A stretch of DNA of 64,000 bases from Brevundimonas halotolerans (lineage in GTDB: Bacteria; Pseudomonadota; Alphaproteobacteria; Caulobacterales; Caulobacteraceae), in assembly GCF_003730275.1 (NCBI RefSeq), contig NZ_QTTA01000016.1, positions 165,001 to 229,000 on the forward strand, given 5' to 3'. Positions 51,097 to 60,236 of this stretch are shown here, piece by piece (position 1 is the stretch's first letter; each line of letters opens with the position of its first letter). The notes beneath the pieces are model-generated. The model was not told the origin of the DNA and searched no databases. It saw only the letters and a list, made by a program, of their open reading frames with translations. The position numbers were made by a program, and so were the translations under genes.

Positions 51097-52301
51097 TCCC
51101 GCAGGGCCTTCAGCCGCTCGACATGGCCCGTTTCCGGGAAGTCCTCGGCGACCCAGTCGGCCTCGAACGCCTTCAGCAGGGCGCCGGTTTCGGGACCCGG
51201 CGCCACGCCCAGCGCCGCGACCTCGCGCCCCCCCACGGGCAGGCGCGGCACCGACCATGTCTGGACCAGATCGACCAGCGCGTCATAGCGGCCTCTCTGC
51301 TCCGGCTTTCGCGAGAGTGCCTGAACCAGCCGATCGCCCGCCGCCTGCCGCCCCTCCCCATAGACCAGCGCCCGTACCTGCCGGTCCGCCAAGGTCTCCA
51401 GATCCAGCTTTGGCCCGATCAGGCCCTGCAGCCGCGCCATCTCGCGATTGGACAGGCGCAGGCCTCTCGCCGCGGCGTCCAGCGCCTCTGCCGAAGCCGG
51501 CAGCAGGGACGACAGGCGCAGCAAGGGATCGCCGGTCACCGCCGCCATGGCCCGGAACGCCTCCAGCGTCCTGGCCTCGAGCAACAGGTGCGCGAGGATG
51601 CCTGTATGCGCCATCACCTCGACCGTCGGCACGGGGTCGGATGCTGCCAGTAGTTTCAGCAACTCCTTCGACACCCGCTCGGCCGACAGTTCGCTCAGCC
51701 CACCCGCCTCTTCGACACAGGCCGCCAGACCGGCCGCATCCGGATCACCAGCGCCATACCAGGCATGAAACCGGAAAAAGCGCAGAATCCGCAGCCGATC
51801 CTCGCGGATCCGGCGTCCGGCATCCCCGACAAAGGCCACGCGCCGGGCGGCTATGTCGGCCAGCCCCCGTCCGGTCGGATCGAACACCCGTCCTTCGCCA
51901 TCGGCATAGAGGGCGTTGATGTGGAAATCCCGGCGCCCGGCATCCTCGGCCCAGTCTGGGATGAAGGCGACCGTGGCCCGCCGTCCGTCGGTCGTCACAT
52001 CGCGCCGCAGGGTGGTGATCTCGAACGGCTGGCTGTCGGCCACAGCCGTCACCGTGCCGTGGTCCAGCCCCGTCGGCACCGCCTTCAGTCCCGCAGCCTT
52101 CAGCGCCGCCATCACCGCCTCGGGCTGCAGCCGCGTGGCGATGTCCACATCATCGACCGGTCGCCCCATCAGGCTGTTCCGAACACAGCCGCCGACGAAG
52201 CGCGCCACATCGGGCCCGCCTTCAGCTTCCAGCGCGGCTATGACCTTGCGGGTGGCTGCCGCCGTCAGCCAGGGCGCATCAGCCAGCGAGGGGGCACTCA
52301 T
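51081..52301 (-). CDS. cca: CCA tRNA nucleotidyltransferase
   Basis: 406 aa. Class II nucleotidyltransferase that adds or repairs tRNA 3'-CCA. The catalytic head RFVGGCVRNSLMGRPVDDVDI has the G-S/N and D-x-D metal site; RRDFHINALYADGEGRVFDP and IREDRLRILRFFRFHAWYG complete the poly(A)-polymerase/CCA motifs. It is the third gene of a DUF1285-NUDIX-cca operon, each junction overlapping by 4 nt. Confidence 0.95.
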   Translation of the reverse strand: MSAPSLADAPWLTAAATRKVIAALEAEGGPDVARFVGGCVRNSLMGRPVDDVDIATRLQPEAVMAALKAAGLKAVPTGLDHGTVTAVADSQPFEITTLRRDVTTDGRRATVAFIPDWAEDAGRRDFHINALYADGEGRVFDPTGRGLADIAARRVAFVGDAGRRIREDRLRILRFFRFHAWYGAGDPDAAGLAACVEEAGGLSELSAERVSKELLKLLAASDPVPTVEVMAHTGILAHLLLEARTLEAFRAMAAVTGDPLLRLSSLLPASAEALDAAARGLRLSNREMARLQGLIGPKLDLETLADRQVRALVYGEGRQAAGDRLVQALSRKPEQRGRYDALVDLVQTWSVPRLPVGGREVAALGVAPGPETGALLKAFEADWVAEDFPETGHVERLKALRDQREG

Positions 52302-52939
52302 GCCGCCGCCTCGTCTTTCCCGCCATCCAGCCGGTCGTGCAGGGCCCTCAGAATGCCCGCCGTCACGCCCCAGATGTAGCGTTCGCCATAGGGCATGGCC
52401 CAGAAATAGCGGCGCGGCTGTCCCTCCAGCTCATAGTGATCCTGCCGGTGATTGGCGGAGTCCATCAGGAAGGCCCACGGCACTTCGAACACCTCGGCCA
52501 CCTCCTCAGGATTTGGCTCGGTCCGGGGCGCGGCCGTCACCCAGGCGACCACCGGCGTGACCAGAAACCCCGTCCCGGTTTCATAGCGGTCGGCCAGCCC
52601 CAGAACCTCGATACCCTCTAACGACAGTGCGACTTCCTCGCGCGCCTCGCGGAGCGCCGCCTCGACCACCGTCTCGCCGGGGTCCAGCCGACCGCCGGGA
52701 AAGGCGATCTGGCCGGTATGGCTGGCCAGACTGTCCGACCGCCGGGTCATCAGTACGCGCGGCTCCTCCCCCTCTGCGATGATCAGGATCAGCACCGCCG
52801 CCGGGCGCAGCTGTCGTGCCGGGCGCTCGGCCCCCGGGTTGAGATCAAAGTCGGACCGCGCAGCCACCTCGGCACCGGCCCCTCCCGCGGGGTCCAGCGC
52901 CTTCACCAGACGGGCCTTCAATCTCGCCGCGTCCGTCAT
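52298..52939 (-). CDS. NUDIX hydrolase (CoA pyrophosphatase/NudL-like)
   Basis: 213 aa. The Nudix box is GGRLDPGETVVEAALREAREEV, matching GX5EX7REUXEEXGU (given in part here). The upstream RRSDSLASHTGQIAFPGG and downstream GLADRYETGTGFLVTPVVA are typical of the CoA-pyrophosphatase subgroup, which cleaves CoA and derivatives. ATGA junctions with both neighbours indicate translational coupling. Confidence 0.93.
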   Translation of the reverse strand: MTDAARLKARLVKALDPAGGAGAEVAARSDFDLNPGAERPARQLRPAAVLILIIAEGEEPRVLMTRRSDSLASHTGQIAFPGGRLDPGETVVEAALREAREEVALSLEGIEVLGLADRYETGTGFLVTPVVAWVTAAPRTEPNPEEVAEVFEVPWAFLMDSANHRQDHYELEGQPRRYFWAMPYGERYIWGVTAGILRALHDRLDGGKDEAAA

Positions 52940-53496
52940 TCCACCCCCGCCCCGACGGGTCCCAGCGCAAACACCGCCTCGCCGGACCGCACCGACAGCC
53001 GCCCCTCGACCGGGCGGGCGCGCTCGACCAGCTCATAGAACAGCGACCGGCTGATCCGCGCCCACAGGTCCGCCCGCACATGCAGGCGCGGCGCGGGCTC
53101 CTCGGTCGCCGGATCGGTCTCGACCACAATCGGATGCTCCGCCCCGGCGATCACCGTGTCGCCCTGATCGGTGTCGAACACCAGATGCCCCTCGACGTCC
53201 TTCAGCGTGATCGCCCGGAACGGCAGGTCCTCGACCGTGATCTTCAGCTTTTCGACCGGCGTGACCAGATGATAGCCGTCCGGGTCCTTCCTCAGCACCG
53301 TCGAGAACAGCCGCGTCAGTTCGGGCCGGCCGATGGGCGTGCCCTCATGCATCCAGATGCCATCGGCCTGGATGACAATGTCGATGTCACCGCAATGCTC
53401 GGGATGCCACAGATGCACCGGCGGCAGGCCACGACCGCCCTGTTCCTTGGCCAGCTGAGCCAGCGCGTCCAGACCCTTTGTCTTCTTGTCTGTCAT
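52936..53496 (-). CDS. DUF1285 protein
   Basis: 186 aa. DUF1285 pattern: PPVHLWHPEHCGDIDIVIQA, DGIWMHEGTPIGRPELTRLF, GYHLVTPVEKLKITVEDLPF. Structural members are beta-rich proteins of unknown role. It is first in the operon with the NUDIX hydrolase and cca, an arrangement found in other alphaproteobacteria. Confidence 0.92.
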   Translation of the reverse strand: MTDKKTKGLDALAQLAKEQGGRGLPPVHLWHPEHCGDIDIVIQADGIWMHEGTPIGRPELTRLFSTVLRKDPDGYHLVTPVEKLKITVEDLPFRAITLKDVEGHLVFDTDQGDTVIAGAEHPIVVETDPATEEPAPRLHVRADLWARISRSLFYELVERARPVEGRLSVRSGEAVFALGPVGAGVE

Positions 53497-53537
53497 CCCC
53501 CAGACTTAGGACCTGCGACGCCGGTCGCAAAGTCGCT

Positions 53538-54050
53538 TCAGCCGATCGTCACCGAACCGGCGACTGTCTCGGCCATCACCGGCAACCACAACAGCCGCGC
53601 CGGATCGACCGGTCCGGGCATGGTCACCCCCCCGGTCCGGGCAAAGCCGAACCGCCCGAAATAGGGCGCATCCCCGACCAGCAATATGCCCGCTGACCCG
53701 CCGGCCCGGGCCTGATCGATGCAGGCCTGCACCAGCGCCGCGCCCAGCCCCTCGCTGCGCTCTGACCGCTGAACGGCGATGGGCCCCAGAAACAGACAGG
53801 GCGTCTCCCCTACCCGGATCCGCCACAGCCGCACACTGCCGACCACCCGCCCGTCCAGACAGGCGACGAAGCCGGCTTCGATCCCGGCGCCTTCGCGCAG
53901 ACGCTCGGCTGTCTTGGCGAACCGTCCGGGGCCAAAGGCCTCCAGCACGATCCGGTCGATGATCCCGGCATCTCCGGCCTGCTCGGCGCGCACGACCGCA
54001 GCCCCCGAAAGGGGCGCGTCATCCGGGATCAGGGTGCGGGGCTCGGCCAT
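53538..54050 (-). CDS. GNAT-family N-acetyltransferase
   Basis: 170 aa. Acetyl-CoA-binding core FLGPIAVQRSERSEGLGAAL (motif A) and the following GSAGILLVGDAPYFGRFGF, typical of the YhbS-like group of GNATs. No substrate can be assigned. It sits alone between the DUF1285 operon and an enoyl-CoA hydratase gene on the same strand. Confidence 0.9.
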   Translation of the reverse strand: MAEPRTLIPDDAPLSGAAVVRAEQAGDAGIIDRIVLEAFGPGRFAKTAERLREGAGIEAGFVACLDGRVVGSVRLWRIRVGETPCLFLGPIAVQRSERSEGLGAALVQACIDQARAGGSAGILLVGDAPYFGRFGFARTGGVTMPGPVDPARLLWLPVMAETVAGSVTIG

Positions 54051-54101
54051 AGGCGCGCGCTGCTACAGGGCACAGGCCACGGACGCAATCGCCGATTTAT
54101 G

Positions 54102-54866
54102 TCAGCCGAAATTCGGGGCGCGCTTTTGCGTAAAGGCCATGAAGGCCTCCATGGCCTCGGGGCTTTTCATCTGGCTGCCAAAGGCCTCGCCCTCGCGCTG
54201 CATCAGCGACCACATATCCTCCGCATCGCGCATCAGGGCCTTTGTCTTGCGGATCGAATTGGGCGCCCGCGTCGCCAGCTGGCGAGCCAGATCCCGCGCC
54301 GTCTCGTCCACGGCATCGGCAGCAACGGCACGGTTGGCCAGCCCCCAGGCCAGGGCCGTGCGTCCATCGACCGGCTGGCCCAGCGCGAACATCTCGAAGG
54401 CCCTCTGGTGACCGATCACACGGGGCAGCAGCAGGCTGGACGCCGCCTCGGGCGCCAGCGCCAGATTGATGAAGGGCACCGACAGCAGGGCATCCTCGGC
54501 CACCACCACCATGTCACAGTGCAGCAGCAGGGTGGTGCCGATGCCGACCGCCCGGCCCTTGACCGCCGCGACCAGCGGCTTGTCCAGATCGGCCAGCGCC
54601 TTCAGGAAGCGGAACACCGCCATGTCCGACGGCGAAGACGCCTGCGAGCCCAGGGCGATGAAGTCGGCAATGTCATTGCCCGCCGAAAAGCTGTCGCCCT
54701 CGGCCCGGATCAACATCACCCGGACTGCGTCGTCAGTGCGGCAGCGCTCGGTCGCCGCGGCCAGCGCCTCATACATGGCCTGGGTGATCGCGTTCTTCTT
54801 TTCCGGACGGTTCAGCGTGACCGTCAGGACACCGTCGGACAGGTCTGTTTGGATGCTCTCGGACAC
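54102..54866 (-). CDS. Enoyl-CoA hydratase/isomerase family protein
   Basis: 254 aa. Crotonase fold: VTLNRPEKKNAITQAMYEAL, SAGNDIADFI (oxyanion-hole region), KPLVAAVKGRAVGIGTTLLL and DMVVVAEDALLSVPFINLAL. Some catalytic Glu positions of true hydratases are replaced, so it may be an isomerase or a non-hydratase member. It could serve beta-oxidation, as does the ETF-QO at 20 kb. Six bases from the MBL-fold gene upstream. Confidence 0.93.
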   Translation of the reverse strand: MSESIQTDLSDGVLTVTLNRPEKKNAITQAMYEALAAATERCRTDDAVRVMLIRAEGDSFSAGNDIADFIALGSQASSPSDMAVFRFLKALADLDKPLVAAVKGRAVGIGTTLLLHCDMVVVAEDALLSVPFINLALAPEAASSLLLPRVIGHQRAFEMFALGQPVDGRTALAWGLANRAVAADAVDETARDLARQLATRAPNSIRKTKALMRDAEDMWSLMQREGEAFGSQMKSPEAMEAFMAFTQKRAPNFG

Positions 54867-54871
54867 GACGC

Positions 54872-56026
54872 TTATTCTCCGTTGTCGTCATTCGTTTCTG
54901 AAACCGGGGTGCCCATGGCCTGCCACCAGTCGACGCCGTCGGCATCGCGCTGGCGGGTCGTCCGGCCCTGGCGCTCCAGATAGTTCAGATGCGCCACGGC
55001 CTCGCCGGTCGCCATTCCGCGCAGGCCGTCGCCCACGGGACGGGCAAACAGGCTGGCAAAGGTGTCGACCGCCCGCATCGGGGTCTCGAGCCGGCGCTCC
55101 AGCCGCGCCAGCGCCTGACCATGACCTCGCTTGAGGGCCGCCAGCCGCGTCTGCACGCCTCGGAACGGTTCGCCATGTGACGGCAGCACCAGCAGATCCT
55201 CGGGCAGCAGCTCCGCCAGCCGGTCAAGCGAGGCCATCCAGTCGCCCAGCGGGTCCGACAGGGGCTCGGTCGGCCACACCGACACGTTCGAGGAAATCTT
55301 CGGCAGGATCTGGTCACCGCCGAGAAAAACACCGTCCGACCTGCGCCATAGACAGACATGCTCCGGGCTGTGGCCCTGACCGACAACCACCTCCCAGTCA
55401 TCCCCGCCAATGGACAGCACATCGCCCTCGGTCAGGCGGTGATAGGCGTCGGGCATGGGGCTGACCACCCGCCCGAACGAGCCATAGTCCCGGCCCCATC
55501 CGGCCAGTTGCTCCTCGGTCCAGCCCGCCGCGCGATAGAAGGTCCGCCCCGATTCCGGCGCCGGTCGGCCGGTGTCCGCGACCAGCATTCGTGCCGTCAC
55601 ATACTCCAGCCGCGACATCAGCAGGGGGACCTGAAACCGCTCGCACAGCCAGCCGGCCATGCCGATGTGGTCCGGGTGCATGTGGGTGCAGATCACGCGC
55701 TTGATCGGTCGGCCCCGCAGCGCCCCGGTCAGCAGACCGTCCCAGATCTCGACCGAAGCGGGGGTGAACAGGCCGGTGTCGACCAGCGTCCAGCCGTCTC
55801 CGTCCTCGAGGGCGTAGAGATTGATGTGGTTGAGCGCCATCGGCAGCGGCAGGCGGAACCACACCACGCCTGGAGCGACCTCGATCCCCTCGCCCGCCTC
55901 CGGCACACGCGCAAACGGATAGGTCAGGCCCCGAGCCCCGTCAGCCCGGGCTGCGTCCCCTTCCGCATCGTCGCGTCTCACGCCGTCGGCCAAGTGCGTC
56001 TCCAATCGAAACCTTCGATAGACCAT
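54872..56026 (-). CDS. MBL-fold metallo-hydrolase
   Basis: 384 aa. Metal motif THMHPDHIG (HxHxDH), with later His in GHSPEHVCLW, Asp in FLGGDQILP and His in LPSHGEPF, completing the two-metal site. The C-terminal domain with LNYLERQG is like that of the LACTB2-type group. A basic, Ala-rich N-terminal 40 residues precede the domain and could be a mis-set start. It is co-oriented with the enoyl-CoA hydratase gene downstream. Confidence 0.9.
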   Translation of the reverse strand: MVYRRFRLETHLADGVRRDDAEGDAARADGARGLTYPFARVPEAGEGIEVAPGVVWFRLPLPMALNHINLYALEDGDGWTLVDTGLFTPASVEIWDGLLTGALRGRPIKRVICTHMHPDHIGMAGWLCERFQVPLLMSRLEYVTARMLVADTGRPAPESGRTFYRAAGWTEEQLAGWGRDYGSFGRVVSPMPDAYHRLTEGDVLSIGGDDWEVVVGQGHSPEHVCLWRRSDGVFLGGDQILPKISSNVSVWPTEPLSDPLGDWMASLDRLAELLPEDLLVLPSHGEPFRGVQTRLAALKRGHGQALARLERRLETPMRAVDTFASLFARPVGDGLRGMATGEAVAHLNYLERQGRTTRQRDADGVDWWQAMGTPVSETNDDNGE

Positions 56027-56135
56027 TTTCCGCGCACGCGTCCACCGGCAGCGGACTGCCCTGATCCTGCCTTGACCCTGTCACATCTGCACGCCAAGGA
56101 TTGCCCAAGTTCAAGTTGTTTCAGGAGCCTCCTCC

Positions 56136-57119
56136 GTGTCCCACGCCAAAATCGCCACCCTCGCGGGGTCGGCCCTCGCCCTCGCCTTTCTGACCGCCAC
56201 CCCGGCCCTGGCCCAGGACAATCGCGGCAATGACCGCAGCGAGGAGTCCTCCGAGGCCTCCGGCCAGGTCACGGGTGAGGTCGTCCTGCCGGGTCGCATC
56301 GGCGGCGGGCGTCAGGACCGTGAGCAGCAGCGTCAGCGCGGTCGCCAGCCCGCGCCGCCTTCCGCCGAGGAAGTTCAGGCCGCTGCCAGCGCCGTCGCGG
56401 CTGTTGCCGTGCCGACCTGTCAGGTGACCGAATCCTCGCTGCTCGGCATGCGCGAGGGCGGAGCCAAGCTGTACGAAGTGGCGTGCGCCACCGGTCCCGG
56501 CTATATCCTTGAGGCCGTCGAGGGCGCCCCGACCGCCGCCGACTGCGTGCTGCAGTCCAGCCTCGCCTGGCAGCTGCGTCGGGAGAATCCCGAGGCCGAG
56601 GTCGGCCTGCAGTGTGCCCTGCCCGGCAACCAGAACCGCGTCGAAGTGATCAGCGGCTATGCCCAGCAGGCCGGTGTGTCGTGCAATGCCGACGAAGCCA
56701 TCGCCTGGAACACCCGCGTCTATGAACTGGGCTGCGCCGGCACCGACGGCTACCGTCTGGAGAAATCCGAAGCGGGTGCCTGGAGCGCCACGCCCTGCTG
56801 GCGCTACGCCCTGATCTCGACCGGCACCTGCCAGCTGACCACGGCTGAGGAGACCCGCACCGAATGGCCGAAACTGGTCGCCAATACCGAGATCGCCGCC
56901 TGTAACGTCGAGGACGTATCCTGGATGGGGGACAACCCCCAGCGCGGCGCCTTCTATGAGCTGAAATGCTCCACGGGCGAGGGCGTCATCGTCCGCTTCC
57001 ACGAAGGCGCGACCCAACAGGTCTATTCCTGCGTCGACGCCGTGCAGATCTTCAGCAAGCCCTGCGAGCTGACGGCTGCCCCCGCCTCGACCGAGCCGGA
57101 GGCCTCCCCGGCCGAGTAA
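56136..57119 (+). CDS. Secreted protein with three internal cysteine repeats
   Basis: 327 aa. Signal peptide residues 1-26, ending ALA-QD. A Gln/Arg-rich, Pro-containing linker (about 27-92) is followed by three imperfect repeats, each containing a Cys, then (L/V/F)YE-(V/L)-(A/G/K)C, a Gly-rich turn and a further Cys: KLYEVACATGPGY, RVYELGCAGTDGY and AFYELKCSTGEGV. The repeats probably fold as disulfide-bonded modules. No family recognised. Confidence 0.82.
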   Translation: MSHAKIATLAGSALALAFLTATPALAQDNRGNDRSEESSEASGQVTGEVVLPGRIGGGRQDREQQRQRGRQPAPPSAEEVQAAASAVAAVAVPTCQVTESSLLGMREGGAKLYEVACATGPGYILEAVEGAPTAADCVLQSSLAWQLRRENPEAEVGLQCALPGNQNRVEVISGYAQQAGVSCNADEAIAWNTRVYELGCAGTDGYRLEKSEAGAWSATPCWRYALISTGTCQLTTAEETRTEWPKLVANTEIAACNVEDVSWMGDNPQRGAFYELKCSTGEGVIVRFHEGATQQVYSCVDAVQIFSKPCELTAAPASTEPEASPAE

Positions 57120-57222
57120 TCGTCCGGTCCTTTCCGATCCCGGCCCGGGGTGCCTTGCGGCGCACCGGGCCGCTTCGTTTGTGGCCCTCGCCTCGCGTGG
57201 AAAATCGCTTTAGCGTCGTGCC

Positions 57223-58002
57223 ATGCGCATCGCCACCTGGAACATCAATTCCGTCAACGCCCGCTTGGAAACCGTGCTCGCCTGGCTGGGCGAGCATCAG
57301 CCCGACGTCGCCTGCTTCCAGGAGATCAAATGCGTCGACGAGAAATTCCCGCGCGAGCCGTTCGAGTCGCTCGGCTACAATGTCGAGACCCACGGCCAGA
57401 AGAGCTACAACGGCGTCGCCCTGCTCTCGAAACTGCCGATCTCGGATGTCCGCAAGGGCCTGCCGGGCGATCCGTCCGACGAACAGGCCCGCTATATCGA
57501 GGCGGTGATCGAGGCGCCTCGCCCCGTCCGCGTCGGCGGCCTGTACCTGCCCAACGGCAATCCACTCGGCACCGAGAAGTTCGCCTACAAGCTCGGCTGG
57601 TTCGACCGCCTGAACGCCCATGCGCGCGACCTGCTGGCGCTGGAAGAAGCCTTCGTCCTGTGCGGCGACTACAATGTCATCCCGACACCCGACGACGCCC
57701 GGGACCCGTCGGCCTGGGTTGATGACGCCCTGTTCCAGCCGGAGAGCCGCGCCGCCTTCCGCGCCCTGTGCAACCTCGGCCTTTCCGACAGCCACGCACT
57801 GGGTCACGAGCCCGCCGGCACCTATACCTTCTGGGACTATCAAGCCGGGGCCTGGCAGCGCGACCACGGCATCCGCATCGATTTTCACCTGCTGTCGCCC
57901 CAGGCCGCCGACCGCTTTGGCGGCATCCAGACCCATCGTCAGGCGCGCGAGATGGACAAGCCCAGCGATCACGTTCCCGTGGTCGTGACGCTGGAGGACT
58001 GA
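57223..58002 (+). CDS. xthA: Exodeoxyribonuclease III
   Basis: 259 aa. AP endonuclease/3'-exonuclease of base-excision repair. All EEP motifs are present: ATWNINSVNARL, CFQEIKCVDE (metal Glu), GLYLPNGNP, LCGDYNVIPTPDD (Asp/Asn), FTFWDYQ-like TFWDYQAGAWQ and PSDHVPVVV (final Asp-His). It precedes the next gene by 2 nt, an operon. Confidence 0.96.
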   Translation: MRIATWNINSVNARLETVLAWLGEHQPDVACFQEIKCVDEKFPREPFESLGYNVETHGQKSYNGVALLSKLPISDVRKGLPGDPSDEQARYIEAVIEAPRPVRVGGLYLPNGNPLGTEKFAYKLGWFDRLNAHARDLLALEEAFVLCGDYNVIPTPDDARDPSAWVDDALFQPESRAAFRALCNLGLSDSHALGHEPAGTYTFWDYQAGAWQRDHGIRIDFHLLSPQAADRFGGIQTHRQAREMDKPSDHVPVVVTLED

Positions 58003-58004
58003 GG

Positions 58005-58520
58005 GTGAGCGAGGCCGTGCGGTTCCTGCTGCTGGTCGCCCTCGCCGCTGCGGCCCTCACCACCCTCATGCTGGCGCTTGCCTGGTGGATGGAGAGCGAA
58101 CGCCGCCTCCGGCGCACCATGCTCAAGACGCTGGGCGTCGCCCCGGAGGTCGAGGCCTTCTCCCCCGCCGAGGGCAAGGCTGCCGGCCTCGACTTCGACG
58201 AGGGCCAGATCGCCGTCCTCTGGGCCCGGGGCGGCCATGGTCTGGTCTATGGCTTTGAGGAGATCGAGGGGGCCGAGATCATCGTTGACGGCCACGTGGT
58301 CGCCCGCGTGCGGCGGGGCGAACCCCGCAAGGCCCTCGACATCCTCGCGCCCGAGGCCGAACTGGTGGTGCTGCGCCTGATGTTCATGGACGCCCGCTAT
58401 CCAGAGTTCGAGCTGAACCTGTGGAATGCCACGGCCCCCACGCTCGAAGGCTCTCCGTCCGAGGCGCTGCGTCTGGGGCGCCGCTGGCTGTCGCATCTGG
58501 ACGCCCTGCTGCGCGCGTGA
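58005..58520 (+). CDS. Membrane-anchored protein of unknown function
   Basis: 171 aa from GTG 58005 (CTGGAGGA 8 nt upstream, inside the end of xthA). One N-terminal transmembrane helix (FLLLVALAAAALTTLMLALA) followed by a soluble domain with GQIAVLWARGGHG, GFEEIEGAEIIVDGHVVARV and FELNLWNA. I do not recognise the family. It is coupled to xthA with a 2-nt gap. Confidence 0.85.
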   Translation: MSEAVRFLLLVALAAAALTTLMLALAWWMESERRLRRTMLKTLGVAPEVEAFSPAEGKAAGLDFDEGQIAVLWARGGHGLVYGFEEIEGAEIIVDGHVVARVRRGEPRKALDILAPEAELVVLRLMFMDARYPEFELNLWNATAPTLEGSPSEALRLGRRWLSHLDALLRA

Positions 58521-58620
58521 CGCCTCGGGCCTGAACCGCGCCTTTGGGCTTTGCGTTCCGTCCCTGCGGGTCTAGAAGCCCGCCCATTCCTGTTTCGCCT
58601 TTCTCCGGGGAGTGCCCGCC

Positions 58621-59544
58621 GTGGCCCGCCTGTTTGACGCCTATCTGATCGCCGACTGGACCGCCGCCGAGACGCGCAAGCTGGGCGACCAGTCCCTGTG
58701 GGTCGGCGTAGCCAAGCGCGACGTGCGTTTCCGCCTCTATACCGAGACCCACAATGTCGCCTCGCGGGCCGAGGGTGAGGCCCTGATCGCCTCCCTGCTG
58801 GCTGACCACAGGAAGCGCGGCGACCGGGTGCTGGTCGGCTTCGACTTCAACCTCGGCTATCCGGCGGGCACCGGCCAGCGTCTGGGTCTTAAGGACACCA
58901 GCTGGCGCGGTCTGTGGGATTTCATTGCCTCGAACGTCGTCGACAAGGCCGACAACACCAACAACCGCTATCAGGTCGCAGCCAAGATGAACCGGCTGAT
59001 GACCGATCAGGCCTGGCCGTTCTGGGGCGCGCCCGCCAAACAGACCCAGCGCTGGCTGACCGCGACCAAGCCGCCGGAGGGCGCCGGCGCCGACATCCCC
59101 GAGTTCCGGGCCACCGAACGCGCCGCCCGCGAAGGCCGCCTTCAGCCGAAAAGCGTATGGCAGATGCATGGCGCCGGCGCCGTCGGGGGCCAGACGCTGG
59201 TCGGCATCGCTGCCGTCAATCGCCTGCTGAAAAAGCTCGACCCGTCGGCCGCCGTCTGGCCGTTCGGCACCGGCTGGCGTGCGCTGGACCCCTCTGACAT
59301 CGAGCCCCTGTCGGCCCTCGTCGTCGAGGTCTGGCCGTCGCTGTTCAACGCCCAGCCGAAAGAAGGCGAGTTCAAGGATCAGGCCCAGGTCCGCGTCACT
59401 GCCGAGACTTTCGCCAATATGGACGAGCGTGGCGAACTCGCCGCGGCCTTTGCCCCGCCCAAGGGCGCCTCCGACGACCTGATTCGTCAGGTCGAGACCG
59501 AGGAAGGCTGGGTCCTCGGCGTGACCCGCTTGCCGCCGGCCTAG
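58621..59544 (+). CDS. Conserved alphaproteobacterial protein, DUF429-like RNase H fold suspected
   Basis: 307 aa; GTG 58621 is preferred to GTG 58612 because GGGGAG lies 9 nt before it. Contains FDAYLIADWTAAETRK, LVGFDFNLGYPAG, a conserved NNRYQVAAKMNRL and GGQTLVGIAAVNRL. Relatives in other alphaproteobacteria are often annotated as CbiG or molybdopterin proteins by fusion-based transfer, which I do not accept here. The acidic residues in ADW and GFDFN fit an RNase H-like fold. Function unknown. Confidence 0.85.
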   Translation: MARLFDAYLIADWTAAETRKLGDQSLWVGVAKRDVRFRLYTETHNVASRAEGEALIASLLADHRKRGDRVLVGFDFNLGYPAGTGQRLGLKDTSWRGLWDFIASNVVDKADNTNNRYQVAAKMNRLMTDQAWPFWGAPAKQTQRWLTATKPPEGAGADIPEFRATERAAREGRLQPKSVWQMHGAGAVGGQTLVGIAAVNRLLKKLDPSAAVWPFGTGWRALDPSDIEPLSALVVEVWPSLFNAQPKEGEFKDQAQVRVTAETFANMDERGELAAAFAPPKGASDDLIRQVETEEGWVLGVTRLPPA

Positions 59545-60236
59545 GCGTCGCGCTCGCCGACGAAATCCTGCGCGAACTCGGGGGCGTCCTCGGGGTCCAG
59601 CAGGTCCAGCTCGTCGTCACCGTCCGAGGCCCGGCCCGGGTCCGGCACCTCGAAGCCGCTGGGCATGGACATGTCCAGCAGGCCCGCCGCCTTCATCTCC
59701 TGCACGCCCGGCATGTCGCTCAGGCTGGCGAGTCCGAAATGCTCGAGGAACCGGTCCGCGGTGCCATAGGTCACCGGGCGCCCCGGCGTCCGCCGCCGCC
59801 CGCGCAGCCGCACGAACCCCATCTCCAGCAGCTGGTCCAGCGTACCCTTCGACAGCGACACACCCCGCACGCTCTCGATCTCGGCCCGGGTGACCGGCTG
59901 GTGATAGGCGACGATGGCCAGAGTCTCCAGCGCGGCCTTTGACAGGCGGCGCGGCTCCTCGCGCTCCTCGGTCATCAGGAAGCCGAGGTCCGGCGCCGTG
60001 CGGAAGCTCCACCGGTCGGCGACCACCTGCAGGGTCACCCCCCGGTCGCGGTAGCGCTCGACCAGTCGCGACAATGCCCGCCCCACATCGGCATCTTCCG
60101 GCAGGCGCCGCGCGATGTCCGCCGCTGATAGCGGCCCCGCCGCCGCGAACAGCAGGGCCTCGACCCGCCGTTCGATCTCGGTGTCGTCGGGGCGGAAGGC
60201 CAGTCCCGCCTTGGACCCTGTCGGCTCATCGCTCAT
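59541..60236 (-). CDS. scpB: Segregation and condensation protein B
   Basis: 231 aa. ScpB winged-helix pattern: RRVEALLFAAAGPLSAADIA, LGFLMTEEREEPRRLSKAAL, LETLAIVAYHQPVTRAEIES-VRGV (in part) and GRRRTPGRPVTYGTADRFLE. It forms the kleisin-associated dimer with ScpA in the SMC condensin complex. It overlaps the scpA stop by 4 nt. An Asp-rich C-terminal tail is unusual but common in this order. Confidence 0.95.
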   Translation of the reverse strand: MSDEPTGSKAGLAFRPDDTEIERRVEALLFAAAGPLSAADIARRLPEDADVGRALSRLVERYRDRGVTLQVVADRWSFRTAPDLGFLMTEEREEPRRLSKAALETLAIVAYHQPVTRAEIESVRGVSLSKGTLDQLLEMGFVRLRGRRRTPGRPVTYGTADRFLEHFGLASLSDMPGVQEMKAAGLLDMSMPSGFEVPDPGRASDGDDELDLLDPEDAPEFAQDFVGERDA

